A stretch of 54,440 nt of DNA. Origin: Fennellomyces sp. T-0311. Lineage: Eukaryota; Mucoromycota; Mucoromycetes; Mucorales; Lichtheimiaceae. A program made the translations under genes and the position numbers. Shown here piece after piece: positions 10,859 to 22,900 of the stretch. Each line of letters opens with the position of its first letter. Position 1 is the first letter of the stretch. Location: positions 1-54,440 of the forward strand of contig JALLLT010000092.1 of NCBI GenBank assembly GCA_025266875.1. The letters run 5' to 3'. The notes beneath the pieces were generated by a model. It worked only from the letters and a program-made list of their open reading frames with translations. It was not told the origin of the DNA and searched no databases.

Positions 10859-13810
10859 ATGTCAACAAGATCCTATATGTGTTACTGTGAACTTTGCCGA
10901 GGCAGAAACCCCAATAGGGCTATTGTCAACCAGCGAACATATAATGAACACCAGCGTGCCAGCGCCACCAATGCCATTGCCGCCATTGTATCGACTCGCG
11001 TTGATAATGGTATGCCTGAATTCATGCGAGTGTTGATGGCAATTTAACTTACCTGTATTCCTTCAGATGGTGATACTACCATGATGCATAGTGAGCCTGA
11101 CGACGATGATTTTGGTGAGCCTGCACCGATGGTTGCCAATAGTAGGTTCATGTAAGCTAAATACTGAAGCAAAACATTCATACCAATTTATAGAAGAACC
11201 ACCGGTCCAAACATTTGACATTCGCGATCCTGAGATTAGCGATCAAAATGAAATGAACGAAGCCGTCGATGTCGAGTTCGGGCACGCAGTTGAGGATGAT
11301 GAAGGTTTGTGAAATTAACGGATCTGTAGAGGAAGCAAAGTAGTGTTGACCGCAAAACGTTTAGATCAAGAAATTGTAGACGGTACCAGCCTTCGGGATC
11401 ATATCCCTGATTCGCTGTTGTTCGTCTTCGCTTTCCTTGTGTTGTTCCAATTGTATCACATATCCGAGAGAGCTGCCGTCATCCTCATCGGCTTCTGCGT
11501 ATCCTTGATCCATTCCCAATCGAGAGATTTGTTGCCATTCGTGCCAGAAACGATCACCAGTCTGCGAAGATGGATCGGCTTCACCCATCTTACTGAAGAT
11601 CTCCGCATGTACAGTGCTTGCCCCACGTGCCATGCCATTTCCCCTCTGCCTGGCCCAGCTATGTGCACGAATGTCGACTTGTCTATTTGTGGCACATGGC
11701 TTCTGAAGCAAACATTAAGCAACCGAATCTCGCAGACACCTATTAAGCAGTATGCTTACTATCCATTAGGGAAAAGTTTGGAGCGGCTTTTCAGTTGTGA
11801 AGGCTTCGAAGACAGCATCAATGAATGGAGACGATACCAGTATCGACCAGGTGTTTTCACAGATGTATACGACGGTATGTGCTGGCGGTCACTTCGGGAT
11901 AACGATGGTCTTCCTTTTGTTGAGCACCCACGCTCGTTAATGCTTATGCTCAACATTGACTGGTTCTCTCTTTTTAATGGTACTTACTCCATCGGCGCCA
12001 TATATCTCATTGTCAACAATTTGCCTCGAGCCGAACGCTATAAAATCGAGAACGTGATCCTTGTCGGTGTCATACCTGGACCAAAGGAACCACATACCTA
12101 TGAAATGAACCATTACTTGGAGCCACTTGTCGACGATTTCCAGCAGCTTCATGATGGAATTCTGATGTCAACACACCAAAGTCATGATCGTGTGATGGTT
12201 CGAGCAGCATTATTCAACATTGCCTGCGACATTCCCGCCAGTCGCAAAGTCGCTGGCTTCACCAGTCATTGCAGCACGCGTGCATGGAATAAATGTACGC
12301 GAGAATTTGTTGTCTTCCCTGGTACCACAAAACTTGACTACTCCGGCCATACTCTTGGTGAATTGAGAACGAAGGAGTGCAACGCACATGATGCCGAGCA
12401 CTGGGCACAGGAAACCTCATCAGCTGGGCGCTATAGAGTCGAGCGTGAAACAGGAACGCGGTATTCTCAAATCCACCGGCTTACATACTTTGATCCAGTG
12501 CGGGATACAGTTATCGATCCTATGCACAATCTCTTCCTCGGTAGGGCTGAGCGAATGGTCTGCATATGGAGAAGCCGCAGCCTACTGACTGACGCTGATG
12601 GCGTGACGATGCAGAAGCTGGCTGATGGAGTTGTCTTGCCTTCTGGTATTCCCACCTTGCAGCGAAAGATCGAGCGTAAGTTCGGCTTCATGACTGCTGC
12701 AGACTGGAAGGCGTGGTGCCTGGTATATTCTGCATTTGTTTTGAAAGGGTCCTTGCTGGTAACTATTATCGACATTAGATGCTCTTTGTGTCTGCCTGCC
12801 GCCTCCTCGCGAAGACTGTCATCACATATGCCGAAATTAACGAAGCTCAAAACTTGCTGATACGAATCGTACATGGCTGCGCGCGGTTGTACGATGCTGA
12901 ATCGATCACCCCAAATATGCACATGCACTTGCACTTGAGCCACACCATCCAAGACTTTGGACCAATCTATGCATTTTGGGTTTTCAGTTTTGAGCGATAT
13001 AACGGCTACATGAAGAATGCTGAAACGAACCAGAAGGATGCCTTTGAACTGACGTTCATGAAGCGCTTTATCAAAAAAACTGGTGCTGTTGACTTTGCCC
13101 GCTACAATATTCGCGAAAGCGTTGCTCAGCATCCTGTCTATGGCCGCATTCTACTCCAGATTGCCGGCCAGTCACGTCGTCGACCCACCGAAACAAACGC
13201 TGCAGCTTTCGACGCAGTTCGCTTTGGTGCCCATTCTTCCGATGTCAGTACCGAGGCCTGTGGCAGTAAGGCCTTACCACCGGACACTTTTGAGTCTATG
13301 TGTTATGGTCGGAAAGTGATCGCAAGCACCCTGCTGTACGGATTCCTGCTGCAACATTACCGCCGCCACTACAAAGGGGAAGCATTCCATTGCCCCAACA
13401 GCATCGAGAAGTTCCAAATGATAGAGATCTACGGACAGACGTACAGGTCAGCAACAGCCCGATCGATTCAGGGATCACACATACAGGCCTTGTTTGAGCA
13501 GGGTAACCGTGTTGTTGCCTGGACTGGCCAAGTGCAGTACTACTTCAGCAGTGAAATGGTCCACAATCACAGCATCGTCAAGCACTACTTCGCGTATGTC
13601 CGCTGGTACCGCACCCAGGCCTCACCACAGCGTTTTGAAAGAGAAGGCCTGGAGGAATGGTGTAACAGTTTTATGACAGATGACTTCCGGTGCATCTTGC
13701 CAGTACACAGAATCTTGAGCCAAGTCGCTGTTGTTGCTTATGGTCCCCAGATAAATCGTGATAGAGCAACGATGGTTGTGATTCCGTTGGTGCGTAGAAG
13801 CGTTGCGTAG
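10859..13810 (+). pseudogene. CACTA/Tnp2-like DDE transposase (CACTA2), nearly intact
   Basis: The transposase would cut and paste the element. ATG 10859 opens an N-terminal Cys-rich segment (CYCELC) followed by acidic linkers split by introns (near 10998-11066, 11142-11193 and 11304-11368; GT...AG). The large exon holds the Transposase_21-like core: LNIDWFS, NLPRAERYKIENVILVG, CDIPASRKVAGF (second Asp), and DPMHNLFLGRAERM near 12520. The C-terminal half contains NMHMHLHLSHTI and FSFERYNGYMKN. Near 12750-12778 the frame shifts and a TAG falls where beta and gamma read DIWLLFVDACRLL; a one- or two-base loss plus TGG to TAG explains this. The stop at 13810 is 43 bp from the convergent gene. Known Tnp2 relatives have the same motif order. 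Confidence 0.82.
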
Positions 13811-13853
13811 TGAAAAAAAATAAAAGTAAAAGGAGGGAACCAAGTGGGCTTTA

Positions 13854-14708
13854 TTATGCCCAGTCAGGCAATGCATCTCGTACTTTTTGAGAAAGCACAG
13901 CGTCTTCGTCCACAACTGGCTTTCTTTCTTGCTGTTGCCGTCCAGGCACTTTCTTGCTCGCCTCAACAAGCCTGTCTAGCTCGTTGATATACTCGACAGC
14001 CTGTGGCATTACGGCACCCAAGTCAGCATGACGCTACCGCTTTCAAGAACCAAAAGCACTCTTACCTTCGCACTGCGGAATCTAGGCTTCCAAACCTAAA
14101 GGATCGCGTCCGACTCCGGATCCGAGATCTCCGGAGACATGCACTCCCTCCGGAGGAAGTCTTCTCCATTCAGAAACCTTTCCTCCAAGGATGGCACATT
14201 TCGTGCGCGAGCATCCTTGCGCGCCTTCATCTTCTGTTTTTCAGCATAAGTAATCTGTACCGGCCTTAAAAAAAGCTACCTAAAAGTACTCACGCTCCAG
14301 ACCCTCTTGTTGTGCGTCTTGCGCTTCTCATCCTCACCAGCAACCTGAAGACCCGCATTCACCCGATCTTGCTTCCTCAGCTCCTTTTGTTGGCCGGTAA
14401 AGTATTGGTGGATCTTTTTACGCAAGAATCCACCTTCCAGCGCACTTCGTCTATCACCGACCACGGCGGTATGACAACATGCAGCTATGGCTGCAGTCAC
14501 CGACTCGTTGTGCTCTGCACGGAAGGTCAGATTGTAATCATACCCTTGGCCACTAGGAAGAGAATCGTGGATGCGGGTGATGTTACTCTGGCAACGTTTT
14601 GTAAGTCGATGATATTGAAAGTATTGAATGCATTTTTCAAGTGTTCTTACAACAGCTTCTGCGCGGACCACATCATCCAATCCACGCACGGTACCCACCG
14701 CATCCTGC

Positions 14709-14740
<32 letters not shown>

Positions 14741-14914
14741 AGAAGCAATGTGCGACGCTAGGCCCTCGAGCTGCTGCCGCAACGCATAGTTTTTGCCCCG
14801 CAAGGTATCGCATTGCCCTTGCAGGTCTTGAACGGCCGCACACAATCCGGAAAGCTCCAGCGATTCTGCGTGCTGTTGGCGCTCGTTGCTGTTGTTGTTG
14901 TTGTTGGAAGACAT
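13854..14914 (-). pseudogene. CACTA2 second gene: coiled-coil protein with poly-Gln
   Basis: Minus-strand gene convergent with the transposase. Exon 1 starts at 14914 with an Asn-rich start, a heptad-rich segment, a run of about 12 Gln, then a domain ending GFLRKKIHQYFTGQQKEL. An intron (GTGAGT...ACAG) leads to ITYAEKQKMKARKDA and a CMSPEISDPES acidic segment, then another intron and a final exon ending RDALPDWA. Beta and gamma carry a gene of the same layout and position (EQKIRTWFKN, FLMSDEEDV, LLPDWA), so it is a constant CACTA component. Plants' CACTA elements encode a second DNA-binding protein (TnpA-like); a similar role is my inference. A TAG at 14096-14098 interrupts it. Confidence 0.65.
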
Positions 14915-14961
14915 CTAAAGGCTATCTAAGGATATTGATCTCTGGTGGGTGCTCTATCTTA

Positions 14962-14968
14962 CTTTATA
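14962..14968 (-). promoter_or_regulatory. TATA box of the CACTA2 coiled-coil gene
   Basis: The minus strand reads TATAAAG about 50 bp before ATG 14914. The beta copy has TATAAAAAG at the equivalent place near 34825. Confidence 0.5.
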
Positions 14969-15101
14969 GGTGCGATCGAAGTAAGTGGATTAAAGAAAGT
15001 GAATGACAAGGAACTCATTTTATGCTGCTTTTATTGCAGATAGACATCACGCATGACTTCACGTTTGCCAAGTGCAGCAGGACTGGGTTTTTCTACAACG
15101 G

Positions 15102-15110
15102 TATATAAAG
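15102..15110 (+). promoter_or_regulatory. TATA box of the small spliced gene in CACTA2
   Basis: TATATAAAG followed by a pyrimidine-rich stretch and the exon/intron series at 15199-15423. Confidence 0.55.
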
Positions 15111-15350
15111 GGCGCTATTACCGCTTTTCTTTCGTAACCTTTTCTTTCTTTTTCTGATCTTTTCTGCTTTCCATCTACACAGGCTCTCATAATATCCGGT
15201 AAGATTTCTATTCTCTCTGTTATACTAACACCATCCCAATAGTTAGTTCATTACGCTCCGTTAGAACAAAAGGTTAGTTTCCAATGCGGCAGCAGTGTCT
15301 TCTTTCTTACTAACGCGTTTCAATACCAGTTCACCTTCCTTCACATTGCC

Positions 15351-15545
15351 ATGACTACAGGTTAGTGGTGTTGACATTGCAATCGCTGAAGGTTTAACAC
15401 TAACGATTCTTTGTTTCTCACAGACATCTTATGGAATCCAAGTTGCGGCAAGTGTCAACCGTTTTGTATTCACCACCACATTGTTCCGGCCACCATCCTA
15501 GGCGTTACCTATAGCTGTTTAGACATTGTAGCATTACTGCCATAA
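15351..15545 (+). CDS. Small Cys/His-rich spliced gene in CACTA2 (43 residues, unknown)
   Basis: Not a family I recognise. Three short introns have strong signals: 15199-15242 (GTAAGA, branch TACTAAC, AG), 15273-15329 (GTTAGT, TACTAAC, CAG) and 15361-15423 (GTTAGT, CACTAAC, CAG). The first two are in the leader; the third joins ATGACTACAG to ACATCTTATGG. The frame then runs 43 codons to TAA 15543-15545. It contains a cluster CGKCQPFCIHHH that could bind a metal and a hydrophobic C-terminal half. A TATA box lies at 15102. It is near the right end of CACTA2, divergent from the coiled-coil gene. Beta and gamma have a possible counterpart near 50764. It might instead be a spliced non-coding RNA. 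Confidence 0.5.
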
Positions 15546-15896
15546 TAATAAAAAATATATTTGAACCATGCAATCGTATTCCATCCAAATTGCTACCATT
15601 TAATTTTTTGGTCGTTCATAAACCACTGCTACCAAATAATGCACTATAATTATGTATGCACAGCATCGCTGCTAAAAATCGATTGATCGAAAGCACATAT
15701 TCTGTTACTCTTATGTATGCACCGGCAGGCTATGTGCATATAAGCGTCATGCAGTCTGCGTCTCTTTTTGTATCTTTGCATGCATTCTGCTTTTGGTTAG
15801 TGTTGAGGAATCCCCTAGTGGATTCTTACGGAACCTTTTTTCAACTAAGGAATCCCCCACTTTTCAGATAGGGGATTCCTCACCCACTGCGCAGTG

Positions 15897-16063
15897 TACA
15901 ATCTACGAATTTCATCTAAGCTATACGTAATCCTAATATCCTTATCCAACCATGCACCATATGAGTTGTCGCATGTTACATCTATCAATACAGTATATAG
16001 ATACTGCATGGCGATCAACCAGGTTGCAGGTTGGATAACGTCTATAATGAACACACCATTACA
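15897..16063 (+). mobile_element. 3' part of an LTR
   Basis: Matches the last ~170 bp of the solo LTR at 33536-33887 (CTACAATCTACGAATT... to ...CACCATTACA). The 5' part is missing where CACTA2 begins. ORFs through it are not genes. Confidence 0.65.
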
Positions 16064-18044
16064 GGGAGTATGCAAATAAGTGAGCCCGAATTATCACATT
16101 CTCTGGTTTTGAAAGCGTACTGTGATGTGCAATGATGTGAGGCTGCTTTTTAAACAAGAATTGTACAAACGCTTGGTCATCATGTCTTCATCATGAAGGA
16201 ATCAGCTACAATACTAGCACTTTTTTCTCTGCCATTCTTAAAAATTCACTTTTTTTTACTTCTGCACTTTGGTCAGCTTATTGCTTTTGCATTCCGCTAC
16301 CGAGCTAACTTGAACAACAAAATAAACTTCTCTTATGGTTCTGTTCACTTTTGCCAAGTGCCGCTATAGACTTCCAAGAAAAATTACAGTTATGCATCGT
16401 CTAAATCAGGCACCATAGTTTACGTAGGCTGGCGAATTACATCGGAAATAACTTTATTACTGGCCTTTGCTTACAAATGATATCTGAAATACTGGAAATA
16501 TCTTTACTATCCACCACTGTGGTGTCCAAGAGTTAAGTCCGAAAATGGAAGATTAAAATACCGAGTTGCACTCAGCTTAATGCGCGTTCAGAATCAAGGA
16601 TGGTGCAATCCGTACTACATTGTCACTTAGAATCATGGATGGTGCAATCCGTACAACGTATTGCCCAGTATAAAAGGAATATTGAATTGATAGTTGAACT
16701 TGATCTGTTATTCAGAATAAATCCGTGTCTCAAGGGATTCCTATTGTCTCTTCTATTTGTTCTTCTATCACTATCTAAACCAGATAACACAACCACTTTT
16801 GTTTTTTCCCACCAGAAGTACGATCTGCCACTACAAAAAAATGGGGGGCTCTCCCCATACACACGTTCCCTCCACAGACTTAATACAATCCCTTATTTTT
16901 GTAAATCTGGGCTTATTCTACCTTTGCCTAGTGATTCCTATATATAACACTAGTTACTACAATGGTTTATATGCATTACAAGCATATTAATGATTCAACT
17001 CCTCAAAAGTAAGCTTTTATTATTTAAAGTGATGGTTCAATATATGAAATAAATCAGCCACTACTTGAATCTTGTCACTTATTTGCCTCTTCTAATTGTT
17101 GAATATTACAAATTGTGATATTCAACAATAGTAAAAGGCAGGTAAGTGACGAGACTCAAGTAATGACTGATTTATTTCGTATGTTGAATCATCACTTTAA
17201 ATAATAAAAGCTTATTCTCGAGGGGTTGGATCATTGACATGGTTGTAAGGCACATGAACTGCTGTGTTAACCAGGGTAATGTGAGTTTCACTACACACCC
17301 AGAGGTCTCGGCACCCAAATAAGGCATTGCCTTTTATAATTCAAAAAGTAAACAGAGAGCACCAAAAAAATCGCCTTTTTGGGAAGGAGCAGGAGTCATG
17401 TGAGGACACTCAGTAGTACAGGGGAGAGTGGGGTACGTAACGAAAGAGAGGCAGTTTTATTTCACTAAACCAGCCACTAGGACTATCACACTGTGCTTGT
17501 AGTGCATTTGATCAGTTAATACTATCTGACTCACCATTCCAGTCATTACAAAATGATATTGCCATTGTCGATTAAAGAAGTGCCGTGTCACCTCTCTGAC
17601 TGATAATGTTAATCAATGGACGAAAGCGACGCGTGTCCTACAGCAGGTGAATGTGTTAATATGGAGGCCAAAATATTTCTGTCAGTGCTTACCATGCTAT
17701 CCCAATAGAAAAAGAAGTATCTAAATCAAAAGTATTATAAAAGTGTTGTTGCTAGACAATTCAAGATCTTATTTACCATACAATTCATACATGGCATTCA
17801 AATCGATAAGAGATCTAAAAAAAATAATGAGTTTTCTCATTGCCTAAGATTAAGTGACGAACTTACGCGGCATCACGACTTTCACAAAAAGTAACCTGCA
17901 ATCTGGGAGCAACAAATTATTACTCTGACAAATTTAATGCTTGGACTTACCGTTAAGAGTGAAAAATGAGAAATAGGGGTGAAAGAGAGGAGAATAAATT
18001 TAATGCTGCCGCAGTTTTTTGTCCTCGATTCACTTTAACCCATT
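16064..18044. other. Gene-free stretch with repeats
   Basis: No supported gene. It holds a 35-bp direct repeat pair around 16591-16657 (GGATGGTGCAATCCGTAC core) and the large palindrome at 16968-17262. Between 17263 and 18044 I see nothing beyond AT-rich sequence. Confidence 0.5.
16968..17262. repeat. Near-300-bp imperfect palindrome (foldback element)
   Basis: The arms read AAGCTTTTATTATTTAAAG from 17011 and its complement ending at 17213, continuing inward to a centre near 17113 (TTGAATATTACAAATT / GTGATATTCAACAA) and outward through ATGATTCAACTCCT versus the complement of AGGGGTTGGATCAT. Arm identity is high by eye. No target duplication is clear. It could be a MITE. Confidence 0.75.
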
Positions 18045-19772
18045 ATGTTTGAGAAGTTCAGATTTGCTCCAGCTCACCCAACCTCAGCTCCACTTCCACG
18101 CCGACGCCGAACTCAAAATGCAACCAGAATCAGGTGCAAGTGCAATGAAATTTGCACTTTGCACAACAGGAGACGCCATTTGGGAAGCAAGCGCCATTGC
18201 TTAAAACTGGGACTCACATTTCCCGCTATGAGATCAGAACTTGATGCTGAGATGAAAGAGGCGTATGCACTTGAAAATGGCAGGGAATTTGAAGGCAACG
18301 ATGAAGCTGGTGATAACTATCATGATGATGGGCCAGATTTCATGGATATGGACGATGATGAAGCTGATGTTCCTAGTGCCAGTGCTGCCGTATCTGAGGA
18401 ATCAAGCTTCGCTGATGCCGAAGGGGATGGTCTTGAAGACGGTGATGCTGGAAGCGAAGACACTGAGGCACTTATCCTGGGTGATCATTCTGGTGGAAGT
18501 GATCCTGAGTCTTCTAACAGTGAGTTGGATCTTGTTGGTCATTTCCATCAGTTTGTGATCGAAGATACCACCGTTCTATTTGATGTAATACTTCATAGCG
18601 CATATGTACAGTCAAGGAAGCTAAGTAATTTTTAAAGGAACGCGATCATGCCGAAGAGCCACCAGCAGATGAACAGCCACCAGCAGCTCCACCAGCAGAT
18701 AACAGGCAATCTGTAATAGACTTTTCTGCTACGACAGCTCGACGGAACAATCCATATTACCCATATCGCACCCCCCTCGAGTTCCGTCTTCGTGCAACGT
18801 TCGATGCTGACGACCGGCTCTCTTCACTGCCAGTCAAACAGCAAATTCTGGAACTGGTGAAAGATGTGATTGTGATGGCTCGTGAAGATCCAGATTTGGA
18901 AGTACCGAGCATGGATTGGGTAAAGAACTACGACAAGCAGAAGAGCAGTCATGTTCCAAACCTCCACATGCATGATGTCGACAAAACAATCACCGTCATG
19001 AGAGCAAATAACGCAACTGGCGTTGTTGAAAGGGTACAGGAGGCAATCACCTTGTATATGTATAAGCCGTCAGAGGTGTTGAAGCATTTACTTGCTAACC
19101 CTCGTTTGTCACATCGGCTTAGTGCGCTTCCTGACTGGTCGCACGATGTTTGTGAATCACTGGCGCAAGGGGAGAAGTGGAAGACCTGTCCACTCTTTCA
19201 ACATCCGATGATTACTACCAACAATGGCGATCTCTGGGTTGGTGACTTTGTTGCCAGTAGGAGTGGGCCTCCCAATTCTGACCGATTATACAAGCTGGTG
19301 TGCTTCTACGAGTTTCAGGGACAATTAATGGCAGATGCATGCTATGCAGAGTTAGTAAACGCTGGTAGCGATCGTGGTTCGATACGCTTTGAGAAGTCCA
19401 TGAACCAGGAGCCTCGATATATTAGAATTTTCATCAATGGTGTTTACCTGGATGCAAGGAATGATGAACTTCAGCAGTTACCGCACTACGGCTATGATCG
19501 ACAATTATCAGATAATGGCACCATTTCGGACGATGATATTACAGTTGATATCACACCATACAATTTGCAGGACGAAGCGAGTATTTTCGAAGCACGATAC
19601 AGGTGTATGTCTGGCGGTAAACGTCCAAAAAAGGTTTGTGTAATCCCCCTTAATCTGTTTTCGGACGATACAAGTGGCAATACATCGAAGAAGTGGAACA
19701 AGTTCGACAGCTGGTTGATGGTTCCGGCTGCACTGCCTCTTGCAGAACGAAACAAAAGAGAAAACACTTTTT
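18045..19772 (+). pseudogene. Plavaka-like DDE transposase, 5' part (split by Helentron)
   Basis: The N-terminus has a Cys-rich group (RCKCNEICTLH) like the other transposases here, then a long acidic region (18240-18520). An intron from about GTGAGT 18521 to 18637 is likely, though the acceptor is weak. The second exon runs from 18638 with YPYRTPLEFRLRATF, QEAITLYMYKPSEVLKHLL, and the first catalytic region KVCVIPLNLFSDDTSGN followed by LMVPAALPLAERNKREN. That order (SDxT then N...R) is typical of fungal Plavaka-type transposases. The frame stops at the T-run where the Helentron enters and resumes at 26181. Confidence 0.72.
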
Positions 19773-19919
19773 AGCGTTCTATACGGAGTTTGAAAGGAAC
19801 GCTATAGGGGACATCGATGAGAAGGGTCTGTCTGTTGTCACATATAAAACGAAAAATTTTCGGTGTTTTAATAAATAAAAGTAATCAACAAACACAAAAA
19901 AAGGCTATTGAAGTGAAAA

Positions 19920-22900
19920 ATGGTCAGGCCAAGATTAACTGATGAGGAACGTCGCGCACGAGCTGAAGAGCGTCAGGCTCAAGTTTCTGAAGAGCGTCGT
20001 GTCCGAGCTGAGGAGCGTCAGTCTCGAGCTGTGCAGCGTCGTGCGAATAATGCTGAACGCCAGCGAGCATACAGAGCGAATAACCCTGAAGCACTGGAGC
20101 GCCAGAGAATTGCGACGCGACGACGGCGTGAGGATCCGGAATACCGGCATGCCGAGCGGGAACGTGATGGTGAAAGAACTCGGCAACGAAGAGAGAATGA
20201 ACGTGAACAACTTTTACAAGAGCAACAGGAGACATTTGACGATTCGACAAGCAATGGGGTTGATTCGGTAATAAAAGAACAAGTAGCCAGTTTTGTAGAT
20301 CTAGCATTACTCATTTTAATCGTTCATTAGGAGCAAAATGTTGAAGTGCATGTGAACGTGACAGATAATAGTGAACAAAGTGCTGAACAGGTAATATTAA
20401 TACTGCTGATTCATTTTACTTAAATGTTTAACACGCTTTCTCTTCGCTCAGGAGCAAGATATGCGTGAAGAGAGACCGCAGAGGAATTCATGGGCGTGGC
20501 TGGCTGCAAGATTTCGAACAACCATGAAAGAAGGGCCTACCCATATTTGCTGCTGTTGCGGTGGTCTCTGGTTTGCTTCTTCGGTCAGAACTGTCAATCG
20601 TCAAACACTTCTGGCAAATCATACACCTGAGGTACTGGTAAACCTTATTTTCCAGGTGAATCCATATACTGCAAGTGACAAACTATGCCATACTTGCTAT
20701 TCGTACTTGAGCAGACGTCAGACGCCGAAGTTGTGCTTAGATAATGGACTACAATTTCCTGAAATTCCACCAGTACTTTCTGAGCTTACCAGGTTAGAAG
20801 AACGTTTAGTTGCTGCACGACATGTATTCCAGTCTATCTGGGCAGTAATGGGTCCTACAGGACAATATCGGCAGCGAGGCGCAGTAGTCAATGTACCAGT
20901 TACGGTGAACACTTCTGTATCACAGCTCCCTCGGGCAATGGATGACTCCCAAGTAGTTCATGTTCAACTGGCACGGCGACTCATATACCGCAGCAACTAC
21001 ATCGATGGCAACGTTTCACCTAGAAGAGTTGCTGATGCTGCAATGTACCTTACACAGGAAGGAGCACTATATCGAGCTCTGAACATCGTGATGTCGGACG
21101 AGTGACTGGCTCAACATCTCCCATCAACCCCAGTGGATCAAGCGAACGAACCGTCGACAGATGAGCATGAGCTGGAAATGATACCTACTGTGGAAGTTGC
21201 TGATGTTGGGAACAGCGGAGATGACTTCAGTATTGAGTGGTCTGATGATGATTTCGGCATTAATTGGTTTGACGATAACTTGAGTGCTGGATCTGTCAAT
21301 GAGGATACTGAACCAGTTAATCCTGGTGGGCAAGAAACTCTTCTCGTTGGTGATGAAGGCCTACGTATGGCTCCAGCTGAAGGCCGTACACCTTTGTCGC
21401 TTATCATGGATGATGATGCTGAGTATCTGGCTTTTCCGAAAGTATTCGCAGGGGCTAGGATGTCCCCAATCTATAATGGCCGGAAGATATCATACACTGA
21501 CGTTGTTAAGTCGATGGTGCGTCGCTATGATCGTCGAGTCGTGGAGCGTAATGATCTTTTGCTTTTAATGTATCGAAAACGTCAACTGCTTCAACTATCG
21601 ACAAACTGCAATGTTATACTTCGCAAGCGCACTGGTGGGCATGGCGATACATTTACAGCACGGGATGTGAGAAATTTCGGAGCGGTCGATAATATGATAT
21701 CCAGAAACGAAGCGTACAAAGTCTTTTCTGGTATACGATCATCTGCGGAATATTGGAAGCAGGAAAAGATAAAGGTTCTTGCACTCGTACGCCAATACGG
21801 TATCCCAACATTCTTTATCACCCTGTCTGCTGCAGAAACGAAATGGCATGAATTGATCAAAATTCTGAAAGCCGTCGTGGATAGCGAAGAAGTTACGGAG
21901 GAACAAGCCGAAGCACTTGAGTATAACGAGAAAGCAAGGCTTATCCAAGCCGATCCTGTAACATGTGCCAGATACTTTGACAAGCGCTTTCGAGAATTGA
22001 TGAAGACGTGGGCTGCCGAAGATGGACCATTTGTTGGTCACAGAATCGCTCATCAGTACCACCGGATAGAGTTCCAACACCGAGGATCTCCTCATGCTCA
22101 TATGCTCGTCTGGTTGGAGAATGCACCATTATACAATGCAACTGATCCTCAAAGTGAAACTACCGTTTGCCAGTTCATTGATTCCATCATACGATGCGAC
22201 TCCACTCCAAGCTCTGAGGATGACGACCTCCCTGTATTGCTTCGACGCCAACAGCATCACCACACCCGTACCTGCTATAAGAACAGAGGCCCTAATAGTA
22301 AATGTCACTTTGGAATTCCGTTCTTCCCAATGGATCGGACCCGCATATTGACCCCGTTACCTGAAGAAACCGATGCTATTAGTACTGAGCGTCGAAGAGA
22401 GTTAAAGGCGACTCATGACAGAGTACGTGAGTATCTGGAATCTGAGCAAGGCAATTCGCAGACGACTTTCGATCAGTTTTTGGCAGCTATATCATTGTCA
22501 CTGGATGAATACATCCTTTGCATCCGCCGAAGTTTGAAAAAGGAGAAAGTTTTCTTGCGCAGAGCACCAACAGACATTTTTCGCAATCCATATTCTGAAA
22601 ATATTTTCCGACTTCACCAAGCAAATATGGATATACAATTCGTGCTGGACCCTTACGCATGTTGCACCTACATCGTCGACTACATAAACAAAGCGGACCG
22701 TGGCCTTAGCGAGATGTTGAATAGAGTAGTGGAAGAACACCGAACCAACAACCAATCAATCAAGCAAATGGTTCGTGCGATGCAAAACACATTCTATAAC
22801 AACAGTGAGGTATCAGCTCAAGAAGCAGCATATGACATTTTGCGTATTCCAATGGCCGTTTCAAGTGCAAGGGTTGTATTCATCCCAACAGCACGACCAG

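Larger units (their letters stand above)
10008..15896 (+). mobile_element. CACTA2 element with three genes
   Basis: Termini are CACTGCGCACC...GGTGAGGAATCC at the left and the complement of CACTGCGCAGTGGGTGAGG at the right, with further inverted similarity inside (CTA..AGAAA..GT.GGGGATTC). CACTG starts are typical of the CACTA/EnSpm superfamily. Flanks are TAT and TAC, a possible 3-bp duplication with one mismatch. The flanking DNA differs (Gypsy pol left, LTR fragment right), so the site has been rearranged or was a junction already. About 5.9 kb; it encodes a transposase, a convergent coiled-coil gene and a small spliced gene. Confidence 0.7.

Noticed and set aside
12755..12778. A 24-nt intron in the CACTA2 transposase (GTAACT...TTAG)
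   Set aside because: Too short for splicing, and homologous residues of beta/gamma are partly readable through it in another frame, so a frameshift plus stop fits better.
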